Source: Wurfbainia villosa
Lineage: Eukaryota > Streptophyta > Magnoliopsida > Zingiberales > Zingiberaceae
Direction of reading: 5' to 3'
NCBI GenBank assembly: GCA_025175895.1
Contig: CM046008.1
Coordinates: 20,167,255 to 20,231,254, forward strand
Length of the DNA: 64,000 nucleotides
A model generated the notes under the pieces. That model was not told the origin of the DNA, ran no database searches, and was given only the letters and a program-made list of their open reading frames with translations. This document shows positions 12,297 to 22,379 of this stretch, piece after piece. A program made the position numbers and the translations under genes. The stretch's first letter is position 1. Every line of letters starts with the position of its first letter.

Positions 12297-13848
12297 TGTA
12301 GGGGATCGTTGGAATGTTAGAGGGGGGGGGGGGGTAAATAACGTCGTGCTATACGTCGATGGAACTCGTTCGCGTGTCTCTACAAAACTCGTTATGCACA
12401 GCGGAATAATAATAAAAGCAATAACGAATATAAGACAAACACGAACACAAGAATATAACGTGGTTCAGAACCGAACAGTTCCTACTCTACGGATCGAGCT
12501 CTAGTGATGCACACACACTCACTAATCACAAATACTCCTTCTCGACACAAGTCGTAGGTGGAGAAATCTCGTACAAATGATTACAATAGTAATACTAAAT
12601 ACAACAAGCAAATACAAGTAAATACAACAAAAGAAATGCAAAGAAAACTTTACAATCGATCTTTTGAGAGCTTGCTTGTTTGGTTGGTTGAGTGGCACTT
12701 GGAGACCTTGAATTACACCAGCAATTCGCCCCAAAAACTCCTCAAAGAACCATTGTGTTTTCCTTCTCCACGAGCTCCATTTAAAGCTTCTATCTGTGCT
12801 GGAAAACGCCGATCAGTCAACTGCTCGGGACCATCAGTCGACTGATGCCACTGTTGTCGTGAGACAACGTCTAGATCCACGTTGGAAAAATCCAACGGAT
12901 CCATCATCAGTCGACTGATTATGACCATCAGTCGACTGATCAAGCCTCCACTCGACTGCTGGCCGTAGCAGTTGAGTGAGACTCCATTCTGTGGCCGAAA
13001 CACTGAGCATCAGTCGACTAATCACATGATCAGTCGACTGTCTATCTCTGGCAGTCGACTGCTAGGCCACTTCCCGCAGTCAAACCCTAGTTGACTCTTA
13101 CCAGTCGACTGCCACATGACACCAGTCGACTGACACACCTCAAACATGAGGTTTTAGCCCAAGTATGGTTCCCCCATACTTGCTAGATCACCCTTAGCCT
13201 AGACCTAAGCCTTCTAGCCACCTCCATCAGCCTCACGCCTCTCGGATCCCTCCAATTCATCCATGACTTGTTCATCCATCGCGCTAGCCTTCAGGTTGCT
13301 TCCATCGGCTATGTCATGCTAACGGTGTCTACACCGCCAAGGCACATTGGACTTACGCCACCAAGACTCCGCTTGGACTTTACGCCGCCAACCATTGGAC
13401 TTATGCTGCCAAGACTCCCGCTTGGACTTTACTGCGTCAATATCAAACCCCTTGGACTTCTCAAATGCCAAGACTCAAGTTTGGACTTTCCCTTGCCAAC
13501 CTATGTTGGACTTTCCATGCCAAGACCCATGCTTGGACTTTACATGCCAAGTACTCAAGATTTGGATTTTCCCAAATGCCAAGTGTTTCACTTGGACTTT
13601 CCATGCCAAGTACCCATGACTTGGACTTTCCCATGACAATCATATTGTCATATGTTTTTGTCGAACATCAAAACATCACTCGAGTTCCCAAATGCCAAGT
13701 GTCTCACTTGGAATTTCCATGCCAAGTACCCATGACTTGGACTTTCCCATGATAATCATATTGTCATATGTTTTTGTCGAATATCAAAACATCACACGAG
13801 TCAAACTCGAGTCTTGGTCAATCGTGACCTGGGCCGATTGCACCAACA
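12297..13848 (-). mobile_element. Solo LTR of family B, ATTCT target duplication
   Basis: A 1552-bp insertion in the A LTR. ATTCT occurs at 12292-12296 and 13849-13853, and the element has TG..CA ends (TGTAGGGGATC on the plus strand to GATTGCACCAACA). Sense is minus, so the LTR starts TGTTGGTGCAATCGGCCC at 13848. From high to low coordinates it holds the CTTGG/CCAAG hairpin array (about 13330-13750), a conserved block (13150-13320), CAGTCGACTG palindromes (12835-13135) and a C-tract near the U5 end (G-run at 12322-12334). Confidence 0.9.
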
Positions 13849-14935
13849 ATTCTCACTGACTAGAGACATTGTGACGCCCTGAGTTAATCGTGGATGCTAG
13901 TTATGGTAACTAGTTCATTGGAGTGACCAGCTGTAAGACTTCATATGGTTCTCTGCATATATGGATATGTCAATGAAGTTCTTACTGTAGCTTAAGTGCG
14001 ATGTTCCTTTGACTTGCGGTATTCAAGTCATCTTGGTCATGAAGACTTATGCTTTGACATCTTAAGCAAACATCTCTGAGGAGATGTTGACCCGGGATGA
14101 TTGGGTGTAAGTCGAAGGTGTTTGAATAGCCTATAAAGGATTCACCACTCCTTGCGATGAGATGTATACTCATGGCCTCTCGTCGGATTGTTACTAAAGT
14201 CTTTGGCCAAAGCATTACATGTTTAGAGTAAGGTACTCTTGGATACATATGTAGTAACTAGAATCCGTAGGATGAGAAAATGATACTTGGGCTAGGTGTG
14301 ACGTAGTCAGCCTAGTGGTGACTGACACTATAGACCAAATCCTAAACCAAGTGGGTATAAGATGAGTGAAGGGAATGTGGCATGATTCATTGTAGCTGTT
14401 GAAGGGTTTCAGAAATGGTTCTGGAATCAACCGTTGATTTTTTGGTTAATTGGGGATCATGATGTACTACTAGGTGCCACTCATGATCGTTCTATAATTA
14501 ATGGTTAATTATAGATGACCAACATAAATCGGGAACCTATTTGGTCGCACGCACAACGAGTATAATCCGAAGGATTTAAAATGAGCTTGAGAATGAGATT
14601 CTCAGATCGAGAGAAACTAGGTTTGGTTGGACCAAACAAGGAGTGAGCATAAAATTGTTTTAGTTGCAATGGAAGCATGGATGGGCTGAGTCTTATGAAG
14701 ACATGATGGATGAACCAAATTGATTTAGTTCTAACCCAATGGTGGAGAATAAACCAAAGGGGTTTGGTTTGTTTTAAACGAATGAACCAAAGTTGGTTTG
14801 GTTCGTTTTAACTTAAAATAGACCAACTCGGTTCGATTTATTTTAACTTAAGTTATTGGAGCGAGTTAATGGGTTTTAGTTATGAACCAATAACTCTAAG
14901 GAGAAGGTTTCTTAATGGTTAAGAAACACGCGCTC

Positions 14936-14942
14936 TATAAAA
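14936..14942 (+). promoter_or_regulatory. TATA box of family A solo LTR
   Basis: CTCTATAAAAGCGCGG follows a region of AT-rich U3 and precedes a GC-rich stretch (R/U5). The same box is present at the same place in the other full A LTRs (36173-36180 and 43315-43322). Confidence 0.6.
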
Positions 14943-15885
14943 GCGCGGCTAGAGGTTTGGAGAGCCCTAAGTTTTATTTTTGGAAAACTCTCATCCTCTC
15001 CTCTCCCTCTCTTCTCCTTGCCGCCATCCAAGGAAGCCAGCCCAGCTTTTGTGTCGCCGTCCACCCTAGCTGCCGGCGTCCAGTTGCTGCTGGCCACTCC
15101 TTCGGCGACCCTCCGGCGATCCACCTTGGCTTCGGTGACCAAGGATCAGCTGACCATCTCTTTTGGCTGACACCAAGTCCTCCACCAAGCTATCCAGTTT
15201 TTGGATAGCTTGTTTCCTTCTTGTCAGAGACTCGTTTGGACGACGTTTGGAGCTCCGACAACAACTTTATTGCCAGGGATTAGATCTGGTAATCCTCATA
15301 GGTGGAGGACCAAGGATTCGTCAATCGGTTGACGAATACCTCTCCGGAGAAGCGAGTTTTGGGGACTCATTTTCGAATTTGAATTTTGATTCGGATTGTG
15401 ATCTTCTCTCGATCACATCGTCTTCGACACGAGGCTAATGACTCCCACGAAGATGAGGCTCGTAGCTTGGCGAAGCTATTCTGACGGTACTCAGCATTGA
15501 TACGGATAGAGGCAATTCTAGCGAGAGTTGCTCCAGTTGATGACATTCCCACTGTACGTGATACGTCAAGTATAACTAGAGTAATTTCCTTTTATTGCAA
15601 AATTTGAAACTGTGATTATGTCTACATATGTTGTACTATGCATGCGTGTGGTATGTGTGTTGTAATAAATTAGATTTATTACTTTTTAATTCTTCCGCTG
15701 TTCACATGTTTACGAAACATGTTCGAACACACACTCGTCGCAGTATCGGGGAAAAGAGTGAGATGGGATTGACAGACAAGACCTCCAAGCACCATACAAC
15801 ATCCTCTACCTGCTACCTAGGCGAAAGAAATTCAGTTGTGGTGGTGAGTAAAAATACTCAGTGGTTATAAGGAAGATAGTGCATG

Positions 15886-15915
15886 ATATATATATATATA
15901 TTATATATATATATA
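15886..15915. repeat. (TA)n microsatellite
   Basis: About 30 bp of alternating T and A with one phase slip, inside the D' LTR. Confidence 0.9.
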
Positions 15916-16547
15916 CATACAGTCTCACAAGCAATATCAGCTAAACAACAATATGAACATAATCAATGCATATACCAACCTAATCCACTAGGTGTAATGT
16001 ACCAAACTACATAATAATCTACAATGGTTCTGCTCGTAATCACATGAGCAACATGTAACAACATAGATCATGCCTGAACAATATCCCACACATGGACAAC
16101 TCGTAACCAAATGAGTAACATATAATCAAATGCATGACATATGCCAATAACATGAATGAATGAATCACACATGTACACAACTTATAACCATATGAGCGTC
16201 ATAAACAACATAACACATGCATATGATATGCATGAACAATGCTACACATATGCAACATCCATATATTAAACAAATGCAACACATCACCAACACATCACAA
16301 GCATAATGCAACATATCACAAGAATAATACAACACATATATAGCCGCAGCATATGCAACACACATCACATGCATATGTATGTTCACTGCCTACACCCCCT
16401 CCAGTTCCATGACGCCGAGTGGCTGAATGATGCACACGGGACATTGCACAGACTCTAGCTTACCACTACTCTCGAGTGGCCTGGTGTCAGTATGGGAAAT
16501 TAGCTATCTAGCTATATCCCAAGGGTCTGATGCCTACATGTGATTCC

Positions 16548-16690
16548 AGTTACCACTACCCTGAGTGGTCGAGTGGCACGGCATGTCCAGTTGTCTATAA
16601 CTCCCGCTACCACTATCCTGAGTGGTCAGGTGGAACAACATATCCAATTGTCCATAACTCTCACTACCACTACCCCGAGTGGTCGGATAG
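16548..16690. repeat. Tandem repeat of about 60 bp, near three copies, in D' LTR
   Basis: Units share the core ACCACTACCCTGAGTGGTC, itself an imperfect inverted repeat (ACCACT..AGTGGT), followed by a spacer with TGTCCAGTTGTC or a variant. The preceding sequence at 16460-16480 (ACTCTCGAGTGG) looks like a degenerate further copy. Confidence 0.75.
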
Positions 16691-16784
16691 ACAGATCCAA
16701 TAATAGCTATCTAGCTATCTTAAAACTTTGGCAATGCTCTCCCTACAGGGAAGACAACTATCGCCCAGAGTCACATGATGCAAT

Positions 16785-17072
16785 TGTCAGGATTCGAATG
16801 CGCTAGAGGAGGAGGGGGAGGGGGGGGGGGGAGGGGGTGAATAGCTCTCGATCTCGTTTGTCTCTTGTTCTCACATTCATGCTTATCTACAAGTCGTTAG
16901 TTTGCAGCGGAAACAAATAAAAATAATATAAAAAAACTCACAAAGAAAATGTCAGGATTTTACGTGGTTCGGAATCCCCGATTCCTACTTCACGGTCTAG
17001 CTCCTACCGATAGTCCCATTTTCACTTCCTCCTTGGAAACCTTTCGGAGGTGGAGAAACCTCATACAACTTG
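16785..17072 (-). mobile_element. Family B-type LTR fragment 1 (U5 end)
   Basis: Starts TGTCAGGATTCGAATGCG, then GCTAGAGG and a G-rich run, as at all B LTR U5 ends read on the plus strand. It continues with CAGCGGAAAC and ACGTGGTTCGGAA blocks common to all B LTRs and stops where the next B LTR begins at 17073. The rest is not in the window in recognisable order. Confidence 0.65.
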
Positions 17073-17194
17073 TGTAGGGACTGATTTGTATGCTAGAGGG
17101 GGTGAATAACATCGATTTCAGTTTCTTCAATGGATTATTTTTGTCTACAAAGTGTTAGCATAGTGGAAACAAAACATACAAAGAAATAACACAA
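17073..17194 (-). mobile_element. Family B-type LTR fragment 2 (U5 end)
   Basis: Starts TGTAGGGACTGATTTGTATG, GCTAGAGGGGGTGAATAAC, and covers only about 120 bp before the third B LTR begins at 17195. It appears to be inserted in fragment 1 and itself interrupted by the next LTR. Confidence 0.65.
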
Positions 17195-18758
17195 TGCAGT
17201 AACTTCGGTGAGTGCTAGAGGGGGGGGGGGGTGAATGGTGCGTTTTCGTTCGTCGACGGAATTCGATCGCACTTGTGTGCTTACCTACAATATTTGTTAA
17301 TATGCACAACGGAAATAATAATAAAGCATAAATGAAATACACAAACACACAATACACAAGATATACGTGGTTCGGAACCTTAGGGTTCCTACTCTACGGG
17401 GCGAGCTCAACGAGCTCTAGTGATGTACACACCACTAATAAATCTCCTTCTTGACAACAAGTCAGAGGTGGAGAAATCTCATACAAGCATTTACAACAAT
17501 AAATAAGAAATACAAGAAAATACAAGTAAACTATACAAATACAAGTAAAGAAAACTTTACAAATGTGCTTTTGAATGTTTGCTTGTTGATCGCCTTGGAC
17601 TAGCCTTGAAGGACTGGACAACAACAACTATCCCCTTCAAATTGCCCAAGAAAATCACTGTCGAAATCCTTGCCGTCGAGCTCCTTTTAAGCCTCCGCGC
17701 ATCCTGGATTTTTGCCTGGAAGTTGACTGCCAAAAGGGCCCAGTCAACTGCTAATAGTGCCATTGTCTCACAACAGACTTAATCCACGTTGGCATTCAAG
17801 CCAATGGATACATTGGCAGTTGACTGCCATTTTCAGCAGTCGACTGCTCAAGCCCGTAGCCGACTGCTCAGTCATCTATCGAGCATTATTCCTCGCGACC
17901 AAAACTAACAACAGTTGACTGCCCTCCATGGCATTCGACGGCTCATGGCTAGTCGACGCGCCCAATCGTGATCGCCAAGGCCACTACGTAGTCGAACCCC
18001 GGTCCGACTCTCGACGATCGTGGTCATAATCCCGATTGATCGCCGGTGTCGACTCAGCTACCAAGTGTCCAAACACTCGACCAATCGACTAGTCCATAAC
18101 CCCAGTCGACTGCTACACCTCAACCATGAGGTTTACCCCAAGTATGATGCCCTCATACTTGCTAGACCACCCTTAGCCTAGACCTAAGCTTTCTAGCCAC
18201 CTCCATCAGCCTCATGCCTATCGGATTCCTCCAAGTCATCCATGACTTATTCATCCATACGCTAGCCTTCAGGTGCTTCCATCGGCTATTGTTATGCTAA
18301 TGTGGTCTACACCGCCAAGACATATTGGGCTTACGCTGCCAAGACACATGCTTGGACTTTACGCCGCCAATCATTGGACTTATACTGCCAAGGCTCCACC
18401 CTTGGACTTTACACTGCCAATATCAACCCTTGGACTTTCCATGCCAACTCTATGTTGGACTTTCCATTTGTCAATACTCAAGCTTGGACTTTCCCTTGCC
18501 AAGACCTATGCTTGGACTTTCCATACCAAGTACTCAAGACTTGGACTTTACCATTGCCAAGACCCATGCTTGGACTTTTCATGTCAAGTGTCCCACTTGG
18601 ACTTCTCCATCATATGATCAACCCCATGTCAACCATACAGTCAACCCATTATCAAATAATGGTCAACTCATCGTCAAACATCAAAACACAAACATCAACA
18701 CACTACTCGAGTCAAACTCGAGTCTGGTCAATCGTGACCTGGGCCGATTGCACCAACA
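17195..18758 (-). repeat. 3' LTR of B-I
   Basis: TG (17195) to CA (18758), starting on its own strand with TGTTGGTGCAATCGGCCC. It contains a G12 run at about 17220-17231 (C-tract in sense), palindrome variants of CAGTCGACTG at 17815-18110, and a hairpin array at about 18310-18610. Confidence 0.85.
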
Positions 18759-20633
18759 AACTCCTCCTTTTTGATGTTTGACAAAAACCAACACCTTTGA
18801 GTTAGAACACTAGCTCAAATCTCACAATTCTCCCAATTGGACAATTCTCAAATCCTCCCATCAATTTTCTCACAATTCTCCCCCTTTTTGACATACATCA
18901 AAAAGGCTCTCCCCAAGGGTATTAATGTCTCATATCCCAATGAGATCTTACAATCTCCCCCTTGATCCAAAAACATCTAGGATGCCTTCACTCTTCCTAG
19001 TGATAAGTCCCATATCACTTAAAGAGAGACAATCCTTACTTCTCCAAATTCTCCAACTTCTCCCCCTTATGAGGAAGAATACATTCATCATCTCATGATG
19101 GATAACCTCCCCCTAAAGGCTTATTCCCCCTTGACCATTGCACCAACAATGTCCTTGGAGAGTCCCTAAGCCTATAAGAATACTAACCAATCGAAATTAA
19201 GGGTAAAAATTCAACATTGAACGTTCAACTCCCTTAAAATTCGATACACACCACAACAACTCTCCTAATCCATATCCAATGGATTTTCACACTTTATAAT
19301 GCTTTTCAAAGTATATCCTAGGGTTATGAATAGTTAGGGTAGCCTAACTTAGCTGAAACATGGGCTAAACATCCTTGTTTAGCCGAAATAAATATTTGAC
19401 AAACGACTCTGTCAGTCAACAGTTGACTGCCCTTGACGCCAGTTGACTACCATCCATCGCAGTTGACTGATTTCTACAAGTGCAGAAATTAGGTTCAGAA
19501 AATGAATTTCGGAAATACATAAGTAATTATACGTAATTTGAAAAATAATGAAACTTCATACGTATAATACTTATAACAATCATAATGGGTGAAAAATATT
19601 TGAAAAATAAAATACACATTAAATATAGAGATTGATACAAAATTCAAAACCATTGATAACTTCAATATTTTTGACTTATTTTTTTATCAACTTCTTCAAT
19701 GGTGACTTCTATCGAAAGATAGACTACACCATAGTTTTTCAAAGTGATTTTGAAATAGTTTTAAAACCTTATATTGAACCATGGTCTATGGGCTTAATGC
19801 ACATGACTTATGCATAAGCTTTCCTCATGATTCATCCATGATGTAAGATGAGTTTGAGTTCATCTAGATGTAAGAACTATGCACCTTGAACTTAACTCAT
19901 TTTTCTAACATCTCACATGTGTCTAGAGTGTATCAATACACACACATGTCAATGTGATGTGAGATGTGAATTTTGTTCATCCTAAACTAAAGTCTCATGC
20001 ATTTTCTAAGGAAACACTAATTGATTTCCTTATGCATGAGACTTCAAATCATGTCATTGTCCTTACATCAATTTTAATTAACCTAAATGCATGAATGATG
20101 ATTATGGCATAAGTGATAGCATAAATAAACATGTGCCAATAATCATGATGTCATGACATATAAATACAATCTAAGTATACATGACATTAAAAACTAACCT
20201 AAGCATCATCATGACATATAAAATGATAAAAAGAAATATGATGTCATGACATGGTAAATGACAAACAATGTATGACAAATAAAAGGTAAAGGTATAAGAA
20301 TACCTAAATTTTAATATTTATTGTCATTTGTTAGGATTAAGTTCATTGTACCATATTAGTACTTATCTCCCAAGTGTGCCACAAACCCAAAATGACACAC
20401 CAATACTTCTAAACTTAATTGTGCCAATTTGATCAATTTTTCATAGTTCTCAAAATATATTGGCACATCCAAAAATCCTTTAGGATATAAAATTAAACTT
20501 CATTTCCAAGGTATCACGTAACCTTGAAAATGTCCTAAAGTGTCAACTTTTCTATGGTTAGGTTAACTACCCATCCATTCAAGGTTGATACAACCTAACC
20601 TATTTAGCGTGAATCGATCACGCTCCTAGGAAC
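18759..20633 (-). other. Non-coding tail of B-I in place of pol
   Basis: 1875 bp between gag and the 3' LTR without any ORF or pol motif on either strand. It is collinear with the tails at 39557-41375, 53038-54878 and 60830-62668. Near gag it has AT-rich sequence with repeated CATGACATCATG-type words; near the LTR it has several CTCCCCC motifs (PPT-like on the element's strand) and an LTR-edge look-alike ATTGCACCAACA at 19137-19148. Confidence 0.75.
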
Positions 20634-22316
20634 CTAATACCTATTGGAGCTCCTTGGATTTACTAGGTATTCCATAGGGATAACTTCCCTAGATACCCTC
20701 CTAATGACCCTTCTAGGCTTAGAAGCCTTGGTCATTGTGGTCTTGCCTAGGTTAATTCTAGGGGTAACTCCCCTTGTAACCTTCTTATTGGCCTCCCTAG
20801 GTTTCATGGAAACCTTGGCCACTAGGCACTTACCATGGTTACCCTTAGGGATGAATTTCCTAGTAACCTTGGTATTCCTAGACCTATGGATGGTTCCATA
20901 ATCGAATGAAACACGATGATAGATCTCCTTGTGCTTAGGTTTGTGATCCAAACCTTTCTTGCCCTTGGGTGGACCTTGCTTCCTAGACCCTATGTTTTGA
21001 CTCCTAGATCCTAAATCTTGACCATTTGACCATTGCATTTGATTTTTTATTTTCCTAAGGGTCTTTTCTAATTTCTCAAGTCTTGACCTCAAGACTTGAT
21101 TTTCCAACTCTAATTGCCCAATCTTTGAATTTTCATTTAGTCTTTGGGCATGGTTCTTCATTTTAGGCATATGCCTACCATTCTTAGGGTTAATGCCTAA
21201 ATGCTCCTCTACCTTCCTAATAGTTTCACTAGGTAGGATTTTTCTAGGGCTATTAGTCCCAAATTTCTCCTTAATTTTCAAATTACAACTCTTAGCACAT
21301 AGGCAATAAAATCTATTATTTCTAGCATGCTCCTTATGATTATGCACAATTGCAAGGGTATTAAAATTATTTCTAGCATGCTTTTGCCTACTGCTTAAAG
21401 AATGAGCATTATTTAAATTTACCTTAGGGTTTGCCTTAGCTCCCCCTACATGTGTAGCTCCTTCTTTGACTTTCTTCCTCCCCCTAGGGGATTGACTCCT
21501 ATAATGTCCCCGTTGTTGGCATTTGAAGCACACCACGTGCTCCTTGCTCTTCCTAGTGGGGACTCTGATATCCTTTGATTTTTCTTGAACTTTTGGTGCC
21601 AGTTGAGTCTTCTTGACTCTTCTTGGACTCTTACTCTTGTAGTGTCCGACTTCCCTACACTCAAAGCATACCATATGGTTTTTATTTTTAATTGAAATGC
21701 TCAAGTTACCTAGGTCGTTGGTTGTCAGAATTGGTTCTTCATCTCTTCCGGAGGTCGAGGCTTCCTTTTGTTGCTCCGGCATTGAGATTGGCATAATCTC
21801 CTCCCCCTCAATCCTAGTGGTGGAAGCTTCTTCTACCTCTTCCACCTCTTCTGATCCGGATGTTGATTCCCTATCAACCTCCGAATCCTCAAGCTCTTGG
21901 GATGATGATGTACTCTCTTCTTCTTGAGCTTGATAGGAAGAACACTCCTCTTTTTCCTTATCTTGGACCAGTGCAAGCTTTTCATGGAACTTGGCTAACT
22001 TGCTCCATAGTTCCTTAGCATCTTGATATTCAGCTAGCTTGCACAAAATATCATTAGGGATTAAATCTTCCAAAATTTTTGTTACCTTAACCTCAATCTT
22101 GAATTTTTGGCGTTGCTCTTGGGTCCACTTCTTCAATTTGAGGACATCTCCCTTCTTATCCCTAGGGGGTTTGAAACCTTCTATGATGATGAACCATTTC
22201 TCTATGTCCATCATCAAGAATGTCTCCATTCTCACCCTCCATGTCGGAAAGTCTTCTTGGTCGTATGGTGGAGGAATGTTGATGGCGTACCTCAATCCGT
22301 CCTTAGGTAGCTCCAT
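20634..22316 (-). CDS. gag: Gag polyprotein of family B (UBN2-like, double zinc knuckle)
   Basis: An uninterrupted 560-codon frame, the longest in the window. The frame opens a few codons earlier, but the first ATG gives MELPKDGLRYAINIP. Residues about 15-115 match Copia-type gag (UBN2/DUF4219-like: FPTWRVRMETFLMMD, LIPNDI, DAKELWSKLAKFHE). Ser/Glu-rich linker about 120-200. Two zinc knuckles at 217-230 (CFECREVGHYKSKS) and 263-276 (CFKCQQRGHYRSQS), both with the last Cys changed to Ser. Coiled coil about 398-427 (LELENQVLRSRLEKLEK). Basic C-terminus with PFDYGT-like and KVTRGVTPRINLGK blocks, ending NPRSSNRY just before a WVP-type gag-pol border. Capsid-like assembly and RNA binding are the family roles; loss of two zinc ligands should weaken RNA binding. 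Confidence 0.8.
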   Translation of the reverse strand: MELPKDGLRYAINIPPPYDQEDFPTWRVRMETFLMMDIEKWFIIIEGFKPPRDKKGDVLKLKKWTQEQRQKFKIEVKVTKILEDLIPNDILCKLAEYQDAKELWSKLAKFHEKLALVQDKEKEECSSYQAQEEESTSSSQELEDSEVDRESTSGSEEVEEVEEASTTRIEGEEIMPISMPEQQKEASTSGRDEEPILTTNDLGNLSISIKNKNHMVCFECREVGHYKSKSPRRVKKTQLAPKVQEKSKDIRVPTRKSKEHVVCFKCQQRGHYRSQSPRGRKKVKEGATHVGGAKANPKVNLNNAHSLSSRQKHARNNFNTLAIVHNHKEHARNNRFYCLCAKSCNLKIKEKFGTNSPRKILPSETIRKVEEHLGINPKNGRHMPKMKNHAQRLNENSKIGQLELENQVLRSRLEKLEKTLRKIKNQMQWSNGQDLGSRSQNIGSRKQGPPKGKKGLDHKPKHKEIYHRVSFDYGTIHRSRNTKVTRKFIPKGNHGKCLVAKVSMKPREANKKVTRGVTPRINLGKTTMTKASKPRRVIRRVSREVIPMEYLVNPRSSNRY

Positions 22317-22366
22317 CTCCTCTAGCACTTTTTCTCCTGGTTGTTAATTCGTAGAAGAGCTCCTAG

Positions 22367-22379
22367 CTTTGATACCACT
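22367..22379 (-). promoter_or_regulatory. Primer binding site of B-I
   Basis: The minus strand reads TGGTATCAAAG directly after the 5' LTR, matching the 3' end of initiator tRNA-Met (TGGTATCAGAG) with one change. Confidence 0.8.

Larger units (their letters stand above)
11979..15754 (+). mobile_element. Solo LTR of Copia family A, containing a nested family B LTR
   Basis: Aligns by eye to the A LTRs at 34784-36986 and 41925-44145. It starts TGTTAGTTATATATGAG and, without the B insertion (12297-13848), measures about 2.22 kb. AGAGT flanks it at 11974-11978 and 15755-15759. The final seven bases of the LTR (CCCAACA) are missing just before the right AGAGT, a small terminal deletion. It has no internal domain, hence a solo LTR formed by LTR-LTR recombination. 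Confidence 0.8.
11673..16784. mobile_element. Long LTR D' (TGTCACG type) interrupted by a nested solo LTR
   Basis: Starts TGTCACGCCTCGAGAGAA at 11673, directly against the LINE fragment, and resumes after the nested solo LTR at 15760, running to 16784 where a family B LTR begins. TGTCACG starts are typical of long plant Gypsy LTRs (Tekay/Del style), and it resembles the complete D LTR at 31238-34624 in style, but there is no internal domain to prove this. Its 3' end is not seen. Content: TA microsatellite, CA/TG-rich sequence and a 60-bp tandem repeat. Confidence 0.5.

Noticed and set aside
12297..13848. The hairpin and palindrome arrays as a CRISPR array
   Set aside because: Units are irregular, have no unique spacers, lie in LTRs and the DNA is plant nuclear.
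14915..15552. GC-rich open frames in the solo A LTR (also 36201-36663 and 43329-44016)
   Set aside because: They lie in the R/U5-like GC-rich part after the TATA box, the frames differ between LTR copies and none resembles a known protein.
16165..16386. 73-aa Cys/Tyr-rich minus-strand frame
   Set aside because: CA/TG-rich low-complexity sequence of the D' LTR produces Cys-Tyr-Met-His repeats.
18273..18781. Three overlapping open frames (114-159 aa) in one stretch, and similar ones at 13268-13752, 23484-24041, 39089-39525, 56939-57356 and 57421-58044
   Set aside because: They are translations of the CTTGG/CCAAG hairpin array, which happens to lack stop codons in several frames on both strands. 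Protein-like repeats such as LDFPCQVSKL follow from the DNA repeat.
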